Shown: positions 17,978 to 27,512, numbered from the stretch's first letter. The stretch: 64,000 nucleotides of DNA from Bradyrhizobium sp. LHD-71 (GCF_031157255.1 NZ_JAVIFX010000020.1:88151-152150); one strand, 5' to 3'. Notes: a model not told the origin generated them from the sequence alone. Made by a program: numbers and translations.

Positions 17978-18442
17978 ATGGCGAGCGCAACCAGATCTCT
18001 CACCGGTGGCTGCCAGTGCGGCGCGGTCCGTTATGAATGGCTGCAGAGGCCGGACTTCTCCAGCGTCTGCTATTGCCGCATGTGTCAGAAAGCGAGCGGC
18101 CAACCTTTCATGGGGCTTACCGGCGGCAAGTGCGAGCATCTGCGCTGGATCAGGGGCGCGCCGTCGATGTTCAAGAGCTCGAACGTGGCGGAGCGCGGCT
18201 TCTGCAGAGAATGCGGGACGCCTCTCACCTACGCGTTCGCGGGCACCGGCAACGTCAGCGTGACTATCAACAGTCTCGACGACCCCGAAGCGATGCCGCC
18301 GACCCTGCAGTTCGGTATCGAGGGAAAGGTCTCATGGATGCATCGCTTGCACGAATTGCCGACTGAGACGGCGGATGAATGGTTGAAGAAGAACGGTGTG
18401 GTGGTTCAAAGCAACCAGCATCCTGACAAAACAGGCGCCTGA
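17978..18442 (+). CDS. GFA-family zinc protein (CENP-V/GFA domain)
   Basis: A 154-residue protein with the zinc pattern of the glutathione-dependent formaldehyde-activating enzyme fold: C12-x-C14, C31-x-C33-x-x-C36 and C76-x-x-C79. Activity on S-hydroxymethylglutathione has been claimed for some members, but most are uncharacterised. It is embedded between two acyl-CoA dehydrogenase genes with gaps of 3 and 39 nt, so it is almost certainly cotranscribed. Its contribution to beta-oxidation is not obvious. Confidence 0.87.
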   Translation: MASATRSLTGGCQCGAVRYEWLQRPDFSSVCYCRMCQKASGQPFMGLTGGKCEHLRWIRGAPSMFKSSNVAERGFCRECGTPLTYAFAGTGNVSVTINSLDDPEAMPPTLQFGIEGKVSWMHRLHELPTETADEWLKKNGVVVQSNQHPDKTGA

Positions 18443-18481
18443 TCCGCTTTCGCGCCGACGACCAGGGAAGGAAACAGATCG

Positions 18482-19639
18482 ATGGAATCGCTGTCCGTTC
18501 CGCCGCCTTCATGGATGACCGAAGACCTGACGCTACTGCAGGAGCAGACGCGCAAGTTTCTTGCGGGCGAGCTCGTGCCGCATCTCGAAGAGTGGCACGA
18601 AAAGGGGATCATGGACCGTTCGGCCTGGACCAAGCTGGGCGAGGCCGGCCTCCTGTGTGCGGGCATCCCGGAAGAGTACGGCGGCGCCGGTGGCACGTTT
18701 GCCCACGAGACGATCATCAACCGCGAATTTGCGCTCGCCGGCCTCGATTCGATCGGAGCGCCGCTGCATTCGGGCATCGTCGCGCCCTACATCCTCAATT
18801 ACGGCACGGAAGAGCAAAAGAAGAAGTGGCTGCCGCGGTTGGCGACCGGCGAGCTGGTCGGCGCCATCGCCATGAGCGAGCCGGGCGCGGGTTCTGACCT
18901 GCAGAGCGTCCGCACAACCGCAGCAAAGTCGGGCAACGGCTACGTGCTGAACGGCTCCAAGACCTTCATCACCAACGGCCAGCATGCCAACCTGATCATC
19001 GTCGTTGCCAAGACCGATCCCAGCCAGGGCGCCAAGGGCACGTCGTTGTTGGTGGTCGAGACCGAGGAGACGCCTGGATTCCGTCGCGGCCGCAAGCTTA
19101 AGAAGCTCGGCATGGATTGGGCCGATACCTCGGAGCTGTTCTTCGACGACGCCAAGCTGCCGGCGGAGGCGCTGCTGGGCGCCGAGGAAGGACAGGGCTT
19201 CGTGCAGTTGATGCGCGACCTGCCGCAGGAGCGGATGATCGTCGCCACCAGCGCCGTCGGCATGATCGAGCGCGCGCTTGCACTGACCATCGACTATGTC
19301 AAGCAACGCAAGGCCTTCGGCAAGGCGATCGCGGAATACCAGAACACGCAATTCGAGCTTGCGGAGTGCAAGACCGAGGCGACCATTGGCCGTGTCTTCC
19401 ACGACCACTGCATCGAGCGTCACTTGAAGCGCGAGCTCGACACGACGACAGCCTCGATGGCGAAGTACTGGCTCAGCGACCTGCAGAACAAGATCGTCGA
19501 CCGCTGCCTGCAGCTGTTCGGCGGCTACGGCTTTATGGACGAGTACCCGATTTCGCGCATGTACCGCGACGCACGCGTACAGCGCATCTACGCCGGCACC
19601 AACGAAATCATGAAAGTGGTCATTGCCCGCAGCCTCTGA
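18482..19639 (+). CDS. Acyl-CoA dehydrogenase (LCAD/IVD-like active site)
   Basis: A 385-residue acyl-CoA dehydrogenase of normal length. FAD-binding motifs AMSEPGAGSDLQ and KTFITNGQ are present, with QLFGGYGFMDEYP near the C terminus. The position that carries the catalytic Glu in medium-chain enzymes (IYEGT) reads IYAGTNEIM here. Instead a Glu is found at about residue 250 in LPQERMIVA, the place used by long-chain and isovaleryl-CoA dehydrogenases. This suggests a long-chain or branched substrate. A GGAAGGAAAC ribosome binding site lies just upstream. Third gene of the operon. Confidence 0.92.
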   Translation: MESLSVPPPSWMTEDLTLLQEQTRKFLAGELVPHLEEWHEKGIMDRSAWTKLGEAGLLCAGIPEEYGGAGGTFAHETIINREFALAGLDSIGAPLHSGIVAPYILNYGTEEQKKKWLPRLATGELVGAIAMSEPGAGSDLQSVRTTAAKSGNGYVLNGSKTFITNGQHANLIIVVAKTDPSQGAKGTSLLVVETEETPGFRRGRKLKKLGMDWADTSELFFDDAKLPAEALLGAEEGQGFVQLMRDLPQERMIVATSAVGMIERALALTIDYVKQRKAFGKAIAEYQNTQFELAECKTEATIGRVFHDHCIERHLKRELDTTTASMAKYWLSDLQNKIVDRCLQLFGGYGFMDEYPISRMYRDARVQRIYAGTNEIMKVVIARSL

Positions 19640-19663
19640 CGTTGCGGCACAAGGAGAAGTCCA

Positions 19664-20872
19664 ATGGCTGATGCATTCATCTACGATCACGTGCGCACGC
19701 CGCGCGGGCGCGGCAAAGCCGACGGCTCGCTGCATGAAGTGACTGCGCTGGCGCTGGCGGCGACGCCGCTGAAGGCGTTGAAGGAGCGCAACAATCTCAA
19801 TGTCGGCGATGTCGACGACGTGGTTTTGGGCTGTGTTGATCCGGTCGGCGAGGCAGGCGGCGACATCGCGCGCATGGCCGCGCTCAGCGCAGGCTATGGC
19901 AACACGGTGCCGGGCGTGCAGATCAACCGCTTCTGCGCCTCAGGGCTCGATGCGGTGAATTTCGCCGCGGCGCAGGTGATGTCGGGGCAGCATTCGCTGA
20001 CGATCGGCGGCGGCGCCGAGTCGATGAGCCGGGTCGGCATGCTGTCGTCGGGCGCTGCCTGGCCGATGGATCCCTCGATCGCGGTACCGTCCTACTTCAT
20101 GCCCCAGGGCATTTCCGCCGACCTGATCGCTACCAAGTACGGCTTCTCGCGTGACGATGTCGATGCGTACGCTGTCGAAAGTCAGAATCGCGCGGCAAAA
20201 TCGTGGAGCGAAGGTTACTTCAAAAATTCCGTCATACCGGTGAAGGACATCAACGGGCTGACGATCCTCGACAAGGACGAGCATATGCGCCCCGGCACGA
20301 CCATGCAGTCGTTGGCGCAACTGCAGCCTTCGTTCATTCAGATCGGCGAAATGGGCGGCTTCGACGCCGTCGCCGTGCAGGACTATCCGGAGGTCGAGAG
20401 CGTCCAGCACGTCCATCACGCCGGCAACTCGTCCGGCATCGTCGATGGCGCGGCGGCCGTGCTGATCGGCTCGAAGGAGGCCGGCGCGAAAGCGGGCATG
20501 AAGCCGCGCGCGAAGATCCGCGCATTTGCCAATATCGGTTCCGAGCCCGGGATCATGCTGACCGGACCGGTCGACGTGACGAAGAAAGTGCTCGAACGCT
20601 CCGGCATGACGCTTCAAGACATCGATCTGTTCGAGCTGAACGAGGCATTCGCGTCCGTCGTGCTGCGCTATCAGCAGGCGTTCGACATCGACAGTTCAAA
20701 AATCAACGTCAATGGCGGCGCCATCGCGCTCGGTCATCCGCTCGGTGCGACCGGTGCGATGATCCTCGGCACGGTCCTCGACGAACTGGAGCGCCGCAAA
20801 CTGACGACCGCGCTGGTCACGCTGTGCATCGGCGGCGGCATGGGCACGGCGACGATCATCGAGCGGGTGTGA
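19664..20872 (+). CDS. Thiolase (acetyl-CoA C-acyltransferase)
   Basis: A 402-residue type I/II thiolase that cleaves 3-ketoacyl-CoA to acetyl-CoA and a shortened acyl-CoA. The nucleophilic cysteine is C91 in [11 protein letters not shown]. The His of [15 protein letters not shown] (near 358) and the Cys of [11 protein letters not shown] (near 388) complete the active site. An AAGGAGAAG Shine-Dalgarno precedes the ATG. Together with the following hydratase/dehydrogenase it forms the FadA-FadB pair of a degradative complex. Fourth gene of the operon, gaps of 24 and 10 nt. Confidence 0.93.
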   Translation: MADAFIYDHVRTPRGRGKADGSLHEVTALALAATPLKALKERNNLNVGDVDDVVLGCVDPVGEAGGDIARMAALSAGYGNTVPGVQINRFCASGLDAVNFAAAQVMSGQHSLTIGGGAESMSRVGMLSSGAAWPMDPSIAVPSYFMPQGISADLIATKYGFSRDDVDAYAVESQNRAAKSWSEGYFKNSVIPVKDINGLTILDKDEHMRPGTTMQSLAQLQPSFIQIGEMGGFDAVAVQDYPEVESVQHVHHAGNSSGIVDGAAAVLIGSKEAGAKAGMKPRAKIRAFANIGSEPGIMLTGPVDVTKKVLERSGMTLQDIDLFELNEAFASVVLRYQQAFDIDSSKINVNGGAIALGHPLGATGAMILGTVLDELERRKLTTALVTLCIGGGMGTATIIERV

Positions 20873-20882
20873 GGCAGAGCAA

Positions 20883-23096
20883 ATGAGCTACAAAAACTTC
20901 AAGCTTGAGACCGACGCCGACGGCATCGCGCTCGTCACCTGGGACAATCCCGGCAAGTCGATGAACGTCTTCGATCAGAGCGTGATGGACGATCTCGACA
21001 GGATCGTTACCGACACAACCACCGACGCAAATGTGAAAGGCGTCGTCATCACCTCGGGCAAGGACGCGTTTTCCGGCGGCGCCGACCTGACGATGCTGGA
21101 TTCGATGCGCACGGTGTTCGCAGACTTGCTGAAGAGCAAGGGCAAGGAGGCTGCGACCGAGGCGCTGTACAAGGAGGCGGGCCGGCTGTCGCTGATCTTC
21201 CGCCGGATCGAGACGAGCGGCAAGCCGTGGATCGCCGCCATCAACGGCCTTGCGGTCGGCGGCGCGTTCGAACTGACACTCGCCTGCCACTATCGCGTCG
21301 CCTCCGACAATCCGAAGACGCGTCTCGGCCTGCCGGAAATCCAGGTCGGCCTGTTTCCGGGTGCGGGTGGCACCCAGCGTCTGGCACGGATGTTGCCGCC
21401 GACCGATGCGTTGACCATCATGCTGAAGGGCGAGCAGCTTAAGCTTGATCGTGCAAAATCGCTCAAGCTGATCGACGCCATCGTGCCCGCAGCCGACCTG
21501 ATCAAGTCTGCGAAGGATTGGATCAAGGGCGGCGGCAAGGCTGTCGCGCCATGGGATGAGAAGGGCTTCAAGCTGCCGATGCCGGTCTATTCGAAGGCGG
21601 GTATGATGACGTTCCCGGCGGCGAACGCACTTTACCGCAAGGAGACCTACGACAATTATCCGGCGGCGCGTGCGATCATGCAAAGCGTGTATGAGGGCCT
21701 GCAACTGCCCATGGATGCGGCGTTGCGTGTCGAGACGCGCTATTTCACGCATATCCTGCAGACGAAGGAAGCCGCGGCGATGATCCGCAGCCTGTTCGTG
21801 TCGATGCAGGAGCTGAACAAGGGGGCACGGCGACCGCAGAATGTGCCGCCGACGAAAGTCAAGAAGCTCGGCGTCATTGGCGCCGGCTTCATGGGGGCGA
21901 GCATCGGCTTCGTCTCGGCACAGGCCGGCATCGAGGTGGTGCTGATTGACCGCGATCAGGCCAGCGCCGACAAGGGCAAGGCGCACGCGAAAAACGTGAT
22001 CGACGCCAACATCGCCCGTGGCCGCGCGACCGAAGCGGAGCGCGACGCAGTGCTGTCGCGTATTACCGCGACTGCAGACTATGCCGCGATCGAGGATTGC
22101 GACCTGATCATCGAAGCGGTGTTTGAAGATCGCAAGGTGAAGGCCGAGACCTTTGCCAAGGCGCAGCCGCTGCTGAAGCAGGGCGCGATCTTCGCGTCCA
22201 ACACCTCGACGCTGCCGATCAACTCGCTGGCGGAGGAGTGGAAGGATCAGTCGAAGTTCATCGGCATCCATTTCTTCTCGCCGGTCGAGAAGATGATGCT
22301 GGTGGAGATCATCGTCGGCAAGAACACCGGTGACGTGGCGCTCGCGACCGCGCTCGATTATGTGCGGCAGATCAGGAAGACGCCCATCGTCGTCAACGAC
22401 TCGCGTGGCTTCTTCGCGAACCGATGCGTGCTGCGTTTCACCGCAGAAGGGCTCGAGATGCTGAAGGAAGGCGTGCCGCCGGCGATGATCGAGAACACGG
22501 CGCGGATGGCCGGGATGCCGGTCGGGCCGCTGTCGCTATCCGACGAAGTGGCGCTCGATCTGGTTCTCAAGATCATGAAGGCCACGGAAGCAGACCTCGG
22601 CCCGAACGCGATCGATCAGGAGCAGAAGAAGCTTCTGGTCGAAATGGTCGAAAAGCAGGGCCGTTTCGGCCGCAAGAACGGCAAGGGTTTCTACGACTAT
22701 CCGGAAAAGGGCAAGGGCAAGAAGCTGCTGTGGCCGGGCGTGTCCTCGCTCCAGCCGAAGCATCTCGACGCCGATGAACTCGATGTCGAGGAGCTGAAGC
22801 AGCGATTCCTCGTGGTGCAGGCGGTCGAGGCCGCGCGCACTGTGGAGGATCACGTCATCACCGATCCACGCGAGGCGGACGTGGGCTCGATCTTAGGCTT
22901 CGGCTTCGCGCCCTTTACCGGCGGGACGCTGTCCTACATCGACTTCATGGGCCCGAAGAACTTCGTTGCGCTCTGCCACAAGCTGGAAGCGAAATACGGC
23001 TCACGTTTCACGCCGCCGAAGCTGCTCGAAGAGATGGCTGCGAAAGGCGAAACCTTCTACAGCCGCTTCGCCCCGAAGAAAGCTGCGGCGGCGTAG
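20883..23096 (+). CDS. Enoyl-CoA hydratase / 3-hydroxyacyl-CoA dehydrogenase fusion
   Basis: A 737-residue bifunctional enzyme of the FadB/FadJ type, carrying out hydration and NAD-dependent oxidation in beta-oxidation. The N-terminal crotonase part (1-200) has catalytic glutamates in [10 protein letters not shown] (near 129) and [14 protein letters not shown] (near 151). The dehydrogenase begins with the NAD motif [13 protein letters not shown] (near 330), has the catalytic His in [13 protein letters not shown] (near 462), and ends with the C-terminal helical domain. Last gene of the operon, followed by a palindromic repeat region. Confidence 0.93.
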   Translation: MSYKNFKLETDADGIALVTWDNPGKSMNVFDQSVMDDLDRIVTDTTTDANVKGVVITSGKDAFSGGADLTMLDSMRTVFADLLKSKGKEAATEALYKEAGRLSLIFRRIETSGKPWIAAINGLAVGGAFELTLACHYRVASDNPKTRLGLPEIQVGLFPGAGGTQRLARMLPPTDALTIMLKGEQLKLDRAKSLKLIDAIVPAADLIKSAKDWIKGGGKAVAPWDEKGFKLPMPVYSKAGMMTFPAANALYRKETYDNYPAARAIMQSVYEGLQLPMDAALRVETRYFTHILQTKEAAAMIRSLFVSMQELNKGARRPQNVPPTKVKKLGVIGAGFMGASIGFVSAQAGIEVVLIDRDQASADKGKAHAKNVIDANIARGRATEAERDAVLSRITATADYAAIEDCDLIIEAVFEDRKVKAETFAKAQPLLKQGAIFASNTSTLPINSLAEEWKDQSKFIGIHFFSPVEKMMLVEIIVGKNTGDVALATALDYVRQIRKTPIVVNDSRGFFANRCVLRFTAEGLEMLKEGVPPAMIENTARMAGMPVGPLSLSDEVALDLVLKIMKATEADLGPNAIDQEQKKLLVEMVEKQGRFGRKNGKGFYDYPEKGKGKKLLWPGVSSLQPKHLDADELDVEELKQRFLVVQAVEAARTVEDHVITDPREADVGSILGFGFAPFTGGTLSYIDFMGPKNFVALCHKLEAKYGSRFTPPKLLEEMAAKGETFYSRFAPKKAAAA

Positions 23097-23112
23097 GCCG
23101 ACGGTCGTTCAT

Positions 23113-23314
23113 CCGTCATTGCGAGCGAAGCGAAGCAATCCAGTCTGAATCTGCCACAGATGCCGCTCTGGATCGCTTCGTCGCCCCATAGGCGAGCGAA
23201 GCGATGCCGTTCTTCGAACGGCTATGGGACGAGCGAAGCGACGCCGTTCTTCGAACGGCTACGGGGCGAGCGTGGCGACGCCGTTCTTCGAACGACTATG
23301 CCTCGCAATGACGG
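23113..23314. repeat. Intergenic palindromic element with three 37-bp tandem units
   Basis: The element is bounded by CCGTCATTGCGAG (23113-23125) and its exact complement CTCGCAATGACGG (23302-23314). This is the end motif of a widespread proteobacterial intergenic repeat (CATTGCGAG...AGCAATCCAG). Inside are three tandem 37-bp units at 23194-23230, 23231-23267 and 23268-23304. Each has the hairpin CCGTTC-TTC-GAACGG or a near copy. It lies between the convergent beta-oxidation operon and GST gene, and may end transcription from both sides. Confidence 0.88.
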
Positions 23315-23929
23315 TTACGCCGCCTTGATCAGGCCTTCCGCGAGCATCGCTTCCTTCACCTTCGGCCGGGCGCCGACGCGGTCGAAGTAAGCCTTCAGGT
23401 TCGGATACTGGGCGAGGTCGAACTTCAAGCCGATTGCCCAGCGCAGCATGGTGAACAGATAGCCGTCCGCGACGGTGAACTGGCTGCCCATCAGATAGTC
23501 TCTGCCCGCGAGCTTGCCGTCGATATAGCTGAACGTCTTACCGATCTTGTCGCGGAAGATAGTCTTCGCTTCCTCCGGCATGGTGGGGTTGAAGAGCGGG
23601 CTGAAGGACTTGTGCAGTTCGCTCGTCAGCAGATTGAGCCACTCCTGCAATTGATAACGTTCGATCGTTCCGTTGGCCGGAGCGAGCTTCGCGTTCGGCG
23701 CCTGATCGGCGATGTATTGCACGATCGCAGGGCCTTCGGTCAGCACGCCGCCACCATCGAGGCTGAGCACCGGCACCTGTCCCTTCGGGCTCACCTTGAG
23801 ATAGTCGTCGCCGGCTTCCGTTTTCTTGTCCCGCAAATTCACCTTCACATAGTCCGCCGGCAGGCCCGCTTCTGCGAGCGCGATATGTGGCGACAGCGAA
23901 CAGGCGCCGGGAGCATAGTAGAGTTTCAT
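23315..23929 (-). CDS. Glutathione S-transferase
   Basis: A 204-residue soluble glutathione S-transferase. The thioredoxin-fold N domain begins MKLYYAPGACSLSPHIALAEAG, where the Ser/Cys pair near residues 10-12 fits beta-class bacterial GSTs, followed by the cis-Pro loop GQVPVLSLDGG and GPAIVQYIAD. An all-helical C domain follows. I use the ATG at 23929, which has a GAGGGA ribosome binding site; the longer frame to 24190 is not family-like. It is divergent from a MarR regulator, with gshA beyond, which suggests a glutathione-based detoxification island. Confidence 0.92.
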   Translation of the reverse strand: MKLYYAPGACSLSPHIALAEAGLPADYVKVNLRDKKTEAGDDYLKVSPKGQVPVLSLDGGGVLTEGPAIVQYIADQAPNAKLAPANGTIERYQLQEWLNLLTSELHKSFSPLFNPTMPEEAKTIFRDKIGKTFSYIDGKLAGRDYLMGSQFTVADGYLFTMLRWAIGLKFDLAQYPNLKAYFDRVGARPKVKEAMLAEGLIKAA

Positions 23930-23958
23930 GGGCGATTTCCCTCTCGTTGCGATACGGC

Positions 23959-23996
23959 TTGCACAAGGGTGCGGACATATTATATGCAGTTGCATA
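23959..23996. promoter_or_regulatory. Divergent gst/marR promoter and MarR-type operator
   Basis: A palindrome TATGCA-GT-TGCATA lies at 23983-23996 between the divergent genes. A plus-strand promoter for marR can be read as TTGCAC (23959-23964), 16-nt spacer, TATATG (23981-23986). On the minus strand a perfect TATAAT lies at 23979-23984, 50 nt before the GST start, with no good -35. The palindrome touches or overlaps both -10 elements, which fits a MarR repressor controlling itself and the GST gene. This is inference from position and symmetry. Confidence 0.55.
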
Positions 23997-24069
23997 CAGT
24001 TGGCGCGTGCGCCGGCTTTGTCAAGCAGGCAATGGCGCCGCCGCCCTGCAACGAGATGTGAACCGTCAT

Positions 24070-24549
24070 ATGAAGCGCAAGCCGTCGGCAGAAGCGACCG
24101 CCGCCTGGATCCGCCTGGTGCGCATCCAGTCGCAGGTGCTGGGCGCGGTCGAGCAGGACTTGAAGAAGGCCGGTTTTCCACCGCTGTCATGGTATGATGC
24201 GTTGCTTGAGCTGTCGCGTGCGCCGTGCGGTGCGTTGCGACCGGTCGAGCTCGAGAAGCAGATGCTGTTGCCGCAATACGGCCTGTCGCGGTTGATCGAC
24301 CGGCTTGTCGACAATGGGCTCGTTGCGCGCAAGGTCTGTGAGGTTGACAAGCGCGGCCTGGTTGTCGAGATCACAGAAAAGGGGCGCGAGTTGCAAAAGA
24401 AAATGTGGAATTCGTATTCGGCTGCGATCGAGCGACACATCGGTTCGAAGATTTCCGACGCCGATGCCGTAAAGCTGTCAGCGCTGCTGGATCAGCTCGG
24501 CGTGTCGTGCGATGCTGCGACAGCGTCCGTTCGAGCGAAGTCCGCCTGA
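24070..24549 (+). CDS. MarR-family transcriptional regulator
   Basis: A 159-residue winged-helix regulator of the MarR family, acting as a dimer on palindromic operators and usually released by small aromatic or electrophilic ligands. The wHTH region is near residues 50-105 (LEKQMLLPQYGLSRLIDRLVDNGLVARK, then a wing with DKRGLVVEITEKG). Start choice is uncertain: ATG at 24070 and GTG at 24058 are both possible, neither with a strong ribosome binding site. It is divergent from the GST gene and 108 nt upstream of gshA, so both are candidate targets. Confidence 0.88.
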   Translation: MKRKPSAEATAAWIRLVRIQSQVLGAVEQDLKKAGFPPLSWYDALLELSRAPCGALRPVELEKQMLLPQYGLSRLIDRLVDNGLVARKVCEVDKRGLVVEITEKGRELQKKMWNSYSAAIERHIGSKISDADAVKLSALLDQLGVSCDAATASVRAKSA

Positions 24550-24657
24550 TCGCGATGCGCATGCGACATCTTGTTGCCACGCGCGGATCCGCGTTCTGGC
24601 GTTGCTCAACCCGGCCCCGCGTCTGTAAGGTCGCGCTGCTTCCAACTCGAGTTCTTC

Positions 24658-26028
24658 ATGGCGCGTGATCAGATCGATATGACCCCGCTCACGTCGCGCG
24701 ACGAACTCGTCGCGTGGGTCGCTGCGGGCGAGAAGCCGAAGGATCAGTTCCGTATCGGCACCGAGCATGAGAAGACGCCCTTCCGCCTTTCTGACCATTG
24801 TCCCGTCCCGTATGAGGGACCGCGCGGTATCGGTGCTCTGCTGAACGGCATGCAGCACCTGCTCGGCTGGGAGCCGATCATGGAGCGCGGCAACATCATT
24901 GGTCTCTACGACGTGACCGGTGGCGGTGCCATCTCGCTCGAACCGGGCGGACAGTTCGAACTCTCCGGTGCGCCGCTCGAGACGGTGCATCAGACCCGCG
25001 CTGAGCTGGTCGCGCATCTCGCACAGGTGCGTGAGATTGCGACGCCGCTCGGCATCGGCTTTCTCGGTCTCGGCATGGCGCCGTCGTGGTCGCGCGCACA
25101 GATTCCGATGATGCCAAAGGGCCGCTACCGGATCATGACCAATTACATGCCGAAGGTCGGTCACCTCGGCATAGACATGATGTACCGGACCTGCACGGTG
25201 CAGACCAATCTCGACTTCTCGTCCGAAGCCGACATGGTGAAGAAGCTGCGCGTCAGCCTCGCGCTGCAGCCGGTTGGCACGGCGCTGTTTGCGAATTCTC
25301 CCTTCACCGAAGGCAAGCCGAACGGCTTCCTGTCGTTCCGCTCCGAAATCTGGCGCGATACGGATAATGCCCGCGCCGGCATGCTGCCGTGGGCGTTCGA
25401 GGACGGCATGGGCTACGAGCGCTACGTCGATTATGCGCTCGACGTGCCGATGTATTTCATCAAGCGCGGCGATGAGTATATCGACGTCGCCGGCTCCTCG
25501 TTTCGCGATCTGTTCGCCGGAAAGCATCCTGCGGTGCCAGGCGAGCGCGCGACGTTGTCCGATTGGGCCAATCACGTCTCGACGATTTTCCCCGAAGTGC
25601 GGCTGAAGCGTTATCTGGAGATGCGCGGCTCCGACAGCGGACCATGGGAGCGGCTTCCGGCGCTGCCGGCGTTCTGGGTTGGCTTGCTCTACGACGACTC
25701 GAGCCTCGATGCCGCATGGCAGATGGTGAAGGGTTGGAGCGCGGCCGAGCGCCAGCAAGCGCGTGACGACGTACCGCGCCTTGGCTTGAAGGCGAAGGTC
25801 GGCGGCCGTACGCTTCTTGACGTTGCCACCGATTGTCTTGCGCTGGCGCGCGCGGGCTTGAAGCGCCGCAATCTGCTCGACCGTGAGGGGCGGGACGAAA
25901 CGCGACATCTGCAGCCGCTGGAAGAGATCGTCGCCACGAGACAGACGCCGGCCGAACATCTGCTCGCCAGATTCCATGGGCCCTGGAACGGCTCGGTCGA
26001 GCCGGCCTATCGCGAAAACGTGTTCTAG
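24658..26028 (+). CDS. gshA: Glutamate-cysteine ligase (plant/alphaproteobacterial type)
   Basis: Makes gamma-glutamylcysteine from glutamate, cysteine and ATP, the first step of glutathione synthesis. The 456-residue protein belongs to the class shared by plants and alphaproteobacteria, shown by FRIGTEHEKTPF near 30, GGAISLEPGGQFELSGAP near 90-110, and MGYERYVDYALDVPMYF. I start at ATG 24658 (MARDQIDMTPLTSRDE); the frame opens at 24571. A GAG-rich but weak ribosome binding site precedes it. It lies downstream of marR in the same direction. Confidence 0.94.
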   Translation: MARDQIDMTPLTSRDELVAWVAAGEKPKDQFRIGTEHEKTPFRLSDHCPVPYEGPRGIGALLNGMQHLLGWEPIMERGNIIGLYDVTGGGAISLEPGGQFELSGAPLETVHQTRAELVAHLAQVREIATPLGIGFLGLGMAPSWSRAQIPMMPKGRYRIMTNYMPKVGHLGIDMMYRTCTVQTNLDFSSEADMVKKLRVSLALQPVGTALFANSPFTEGKPNGFLSFRSEIWRDTDNARAGMLPWAFEDGMGYERYVDYALDVPMYFIKRGDEYIDVAGSSFRDLFAGKHPAVPGERATLSDWANHVSTIFPEVRLKRYLEMRGSDSGPWERLPALPAFWVGLLYDDSSLDAAWQMVKGWSAAERQQARDDVPRLGLKAKVGGRTLLDVATDCLALARAGLKRRNLLDREGRDETRHLQPLEEIVATRQTPAEHLLARFHGPWNGSVEPAYRENVF

Positions 26029-26035
26029 CGCAATC

Positions 26036-26084
26036 CGATTTGACGTTTCGGCACGGCTTGCCGCGTACAAGGAACATCAAATCG
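26036..26084. repeat. Inverted repeat downstream of gshA
   Basis: CGATTTGACGTT (26036-26047) pairs with AACATCAAATCG (26073-26084) with one mismatch around a 25-nt loop. It lies 7 nt past the gshA stop. The TTTGACGTT core also appears in a longer perfect hairpin at 60553-60607, so this may be a dispersed family. It could act as a 3' end structure. The rest of the gap up to 26303 shows nothing I can name. Confidence 0.5.
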
Positions 26085-26303
26085 AAACAGCGATATCGGA
26101 ATCAGCCGCTGCACGGCGCCGTGTGTCCGCTGGCATCCTTTGGTTCGTGTCGGCGCCTCGCCGTATCGTGAACTTCGTAAACCAAGCACTAGCGTAGAGA
26201 CACTTTTACGATTTATGATTGTTCATCGACCATACAGGTCGGGTGGCGCTTTGATGGCGAACATTGGGTCACGGGCGGTGGCCAATCGCTGGAAAACGTC
26301 TGG

Positions 26304-26855
26304 ATGGCTCGAGGCTTCGTTGTAATCCTCCTTGCGCTGTTGGCGGTCGTCGTTTTCGACCCAACGCCAGCGCATGCGCAGACGAATTTCGACCGGCCTG
26401 GCGGCGATTACCAGCAACTGGCTGTCCCGTCGGGTGATCCTGCCGCGTGCGCGCTGCTGTGCGAGCGCGATCGCCGTTGCCGGGCCTGGTCGTTCAGCTA
26501 CCCGAAGGAAGGCGACGGGGCCGACAACGCGTCATGCTGGCTGAAGAATACCGTCCCGCCCCGGGTTGAAGCCGTGAACAGCGTTTCGGGAGTGCGTGGG
26601 GCCGGCGTGATCGAACGACGCAACAGCGCTATGGAAACCTCGATCGACCGGTTTGGCGGGGACTATCGCAGCTTCGCAATGGCCACCGACGCATCGGGGG
26701 AAGCCTGCCGTGCCGCCTGCGAAAGCGATCCGAAATGTCGCGCCTGGACCTATGCGCGTCCAGGATATGCGAGCCGAAGTGCGCGCTGCTTCCTCAAGAG
26801 CAGCATCACGCCGCCGCGTCGCCGGCCCGGCTTGATATCCGGCGTGATCAGGTAA
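26304..26855 (+). CDS. Secreted protein with two PAN/apple-like domains
   Basis: A 183-residue exported protein. Residues 1-25 are a signal peptide ending THAHA-like (PTPAHAQ). Two homologous modules follow. Each starts DRxGGDY (residues about 29 and 112) and carries four cysteines in the pattern C-x3-C-x5-C-RAW and a later C(W/F)LK. This is the PAN_4/apple type, which binds proteins or carbohydrates in the periplasm or outside the cell. No partner is apparent in the neighbourhood; the convergent YjbR gene is unrelated. Confidence 0.83.
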   Translation: MARGFVVILLALLAVVVFDPTPAHAQTNFDRPGGDYQQLAVPSGDPAACALLCERDRRCRAWSFSYPKEGDGADNASCWLKNTVPPRVEAVNSVSGVRGAGVIERRNSAMETSIDRFGGDYRSFAMATDASGEACRAACESDPKCRAWTYARPGYASRSARCFLKSSITPPRRRPGLISGVIR

Positions 26856-26974
26856 CGCCGCCAGCTCCTCTCGTCGCTATCCCCGCGCGTGCGCGGGCCA
26901 TCGCATATGGCCACGTCCTCGGCCTGTCGCTCCTTGGGGACGGCGCGCTGAGCCGTTGCGATCTCTGAAATGCG

Positions 26975-27412
26975 TCAGCTCCGAATTCGACGAAGCTGGC
27001 GACGTCCTTTGCGCGCGTTGTTTTTCGTGACCGGTCGCGGCTTCGCCGTTGCCGGCGTCTCGCTATAAGTCGCCTGAAGCTTCTTCGGCGCGATCTGTCG
27101 CCAGCGGCGCCACAGCAGCGCTTCGACTGTTTCCGGATCAGCCTTGGAGAGGCGCATCAGCACGCAACGCGAGTTACGGTAATGGTCGGTGATGTAGAAG
27201 ACCTCCCCTCGCGTTTCCATGAGCATGTCGCGCTCGTCGAAATCAATGCCGCCGATCAGGATGCTGTCGCCGTCCTCCTTGACCCAGGTAAAGAACTTTC
27301 CGTTCACCTTTAGCGAAGGTCGTCCGTAGGAGCTTGAGAGCTCGACGCCGGGCCAGCCGAGCAGCATTTTCTCGACCGACGGATAGGTCATTCCGACTTT
27401 GCGCTTGGGCAT
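26975..27412 (-). CDS. MmcQ/YjbR family DNA-binding-fold protein
   Basis: A 145-residue protein of the MmcQ/YjbR family (CyaY-like fold). Visible features are a conserved N-terminal part (YPSVEKMLLGWPGVELSSSYGRPSLKVNGKFFTWV) and the later RGEVFYITDHYRNSRCVLMRL. A Lys/Arg-rich tail follows (KPRPVTKNNARKGRRQLRR), which could contact nucleic acid. No function is established for the family in this group. It stands alone, with convergent and divergent neighbours. Confidence 0.83.
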   Translation of the reverse strand: MPKRKVGMTYPSVEKMLLGWPGVELSSSYGRPSLKVNGKFFTWVKEDGDSILIGGIDFDERDMLMETRGEVFYITDHYRNSRCVLMRLSKADPETVEALLWRRWRQIAPKKLQATYSETPATAKPRPVTKNNARKGRRQLRRIRS

Positions 27413-27512
27413 TCCTGACTTCCGCTGCGGCGATAAGGCCCGCTCGTGGACAGGCGAACCTTATCCTGATCTGAGGGTTATGAGGTAGGATAGCGCGCCA
27501 CCGGAGGGGTCC

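Noticed and set aside
23194..23304. Three 37-bp repeats as a CRISPR array
   Set aside because: Repeat size fits but there are no spacers at all and no cas genes; it is a tandem palindrome inside a known intergenic element.
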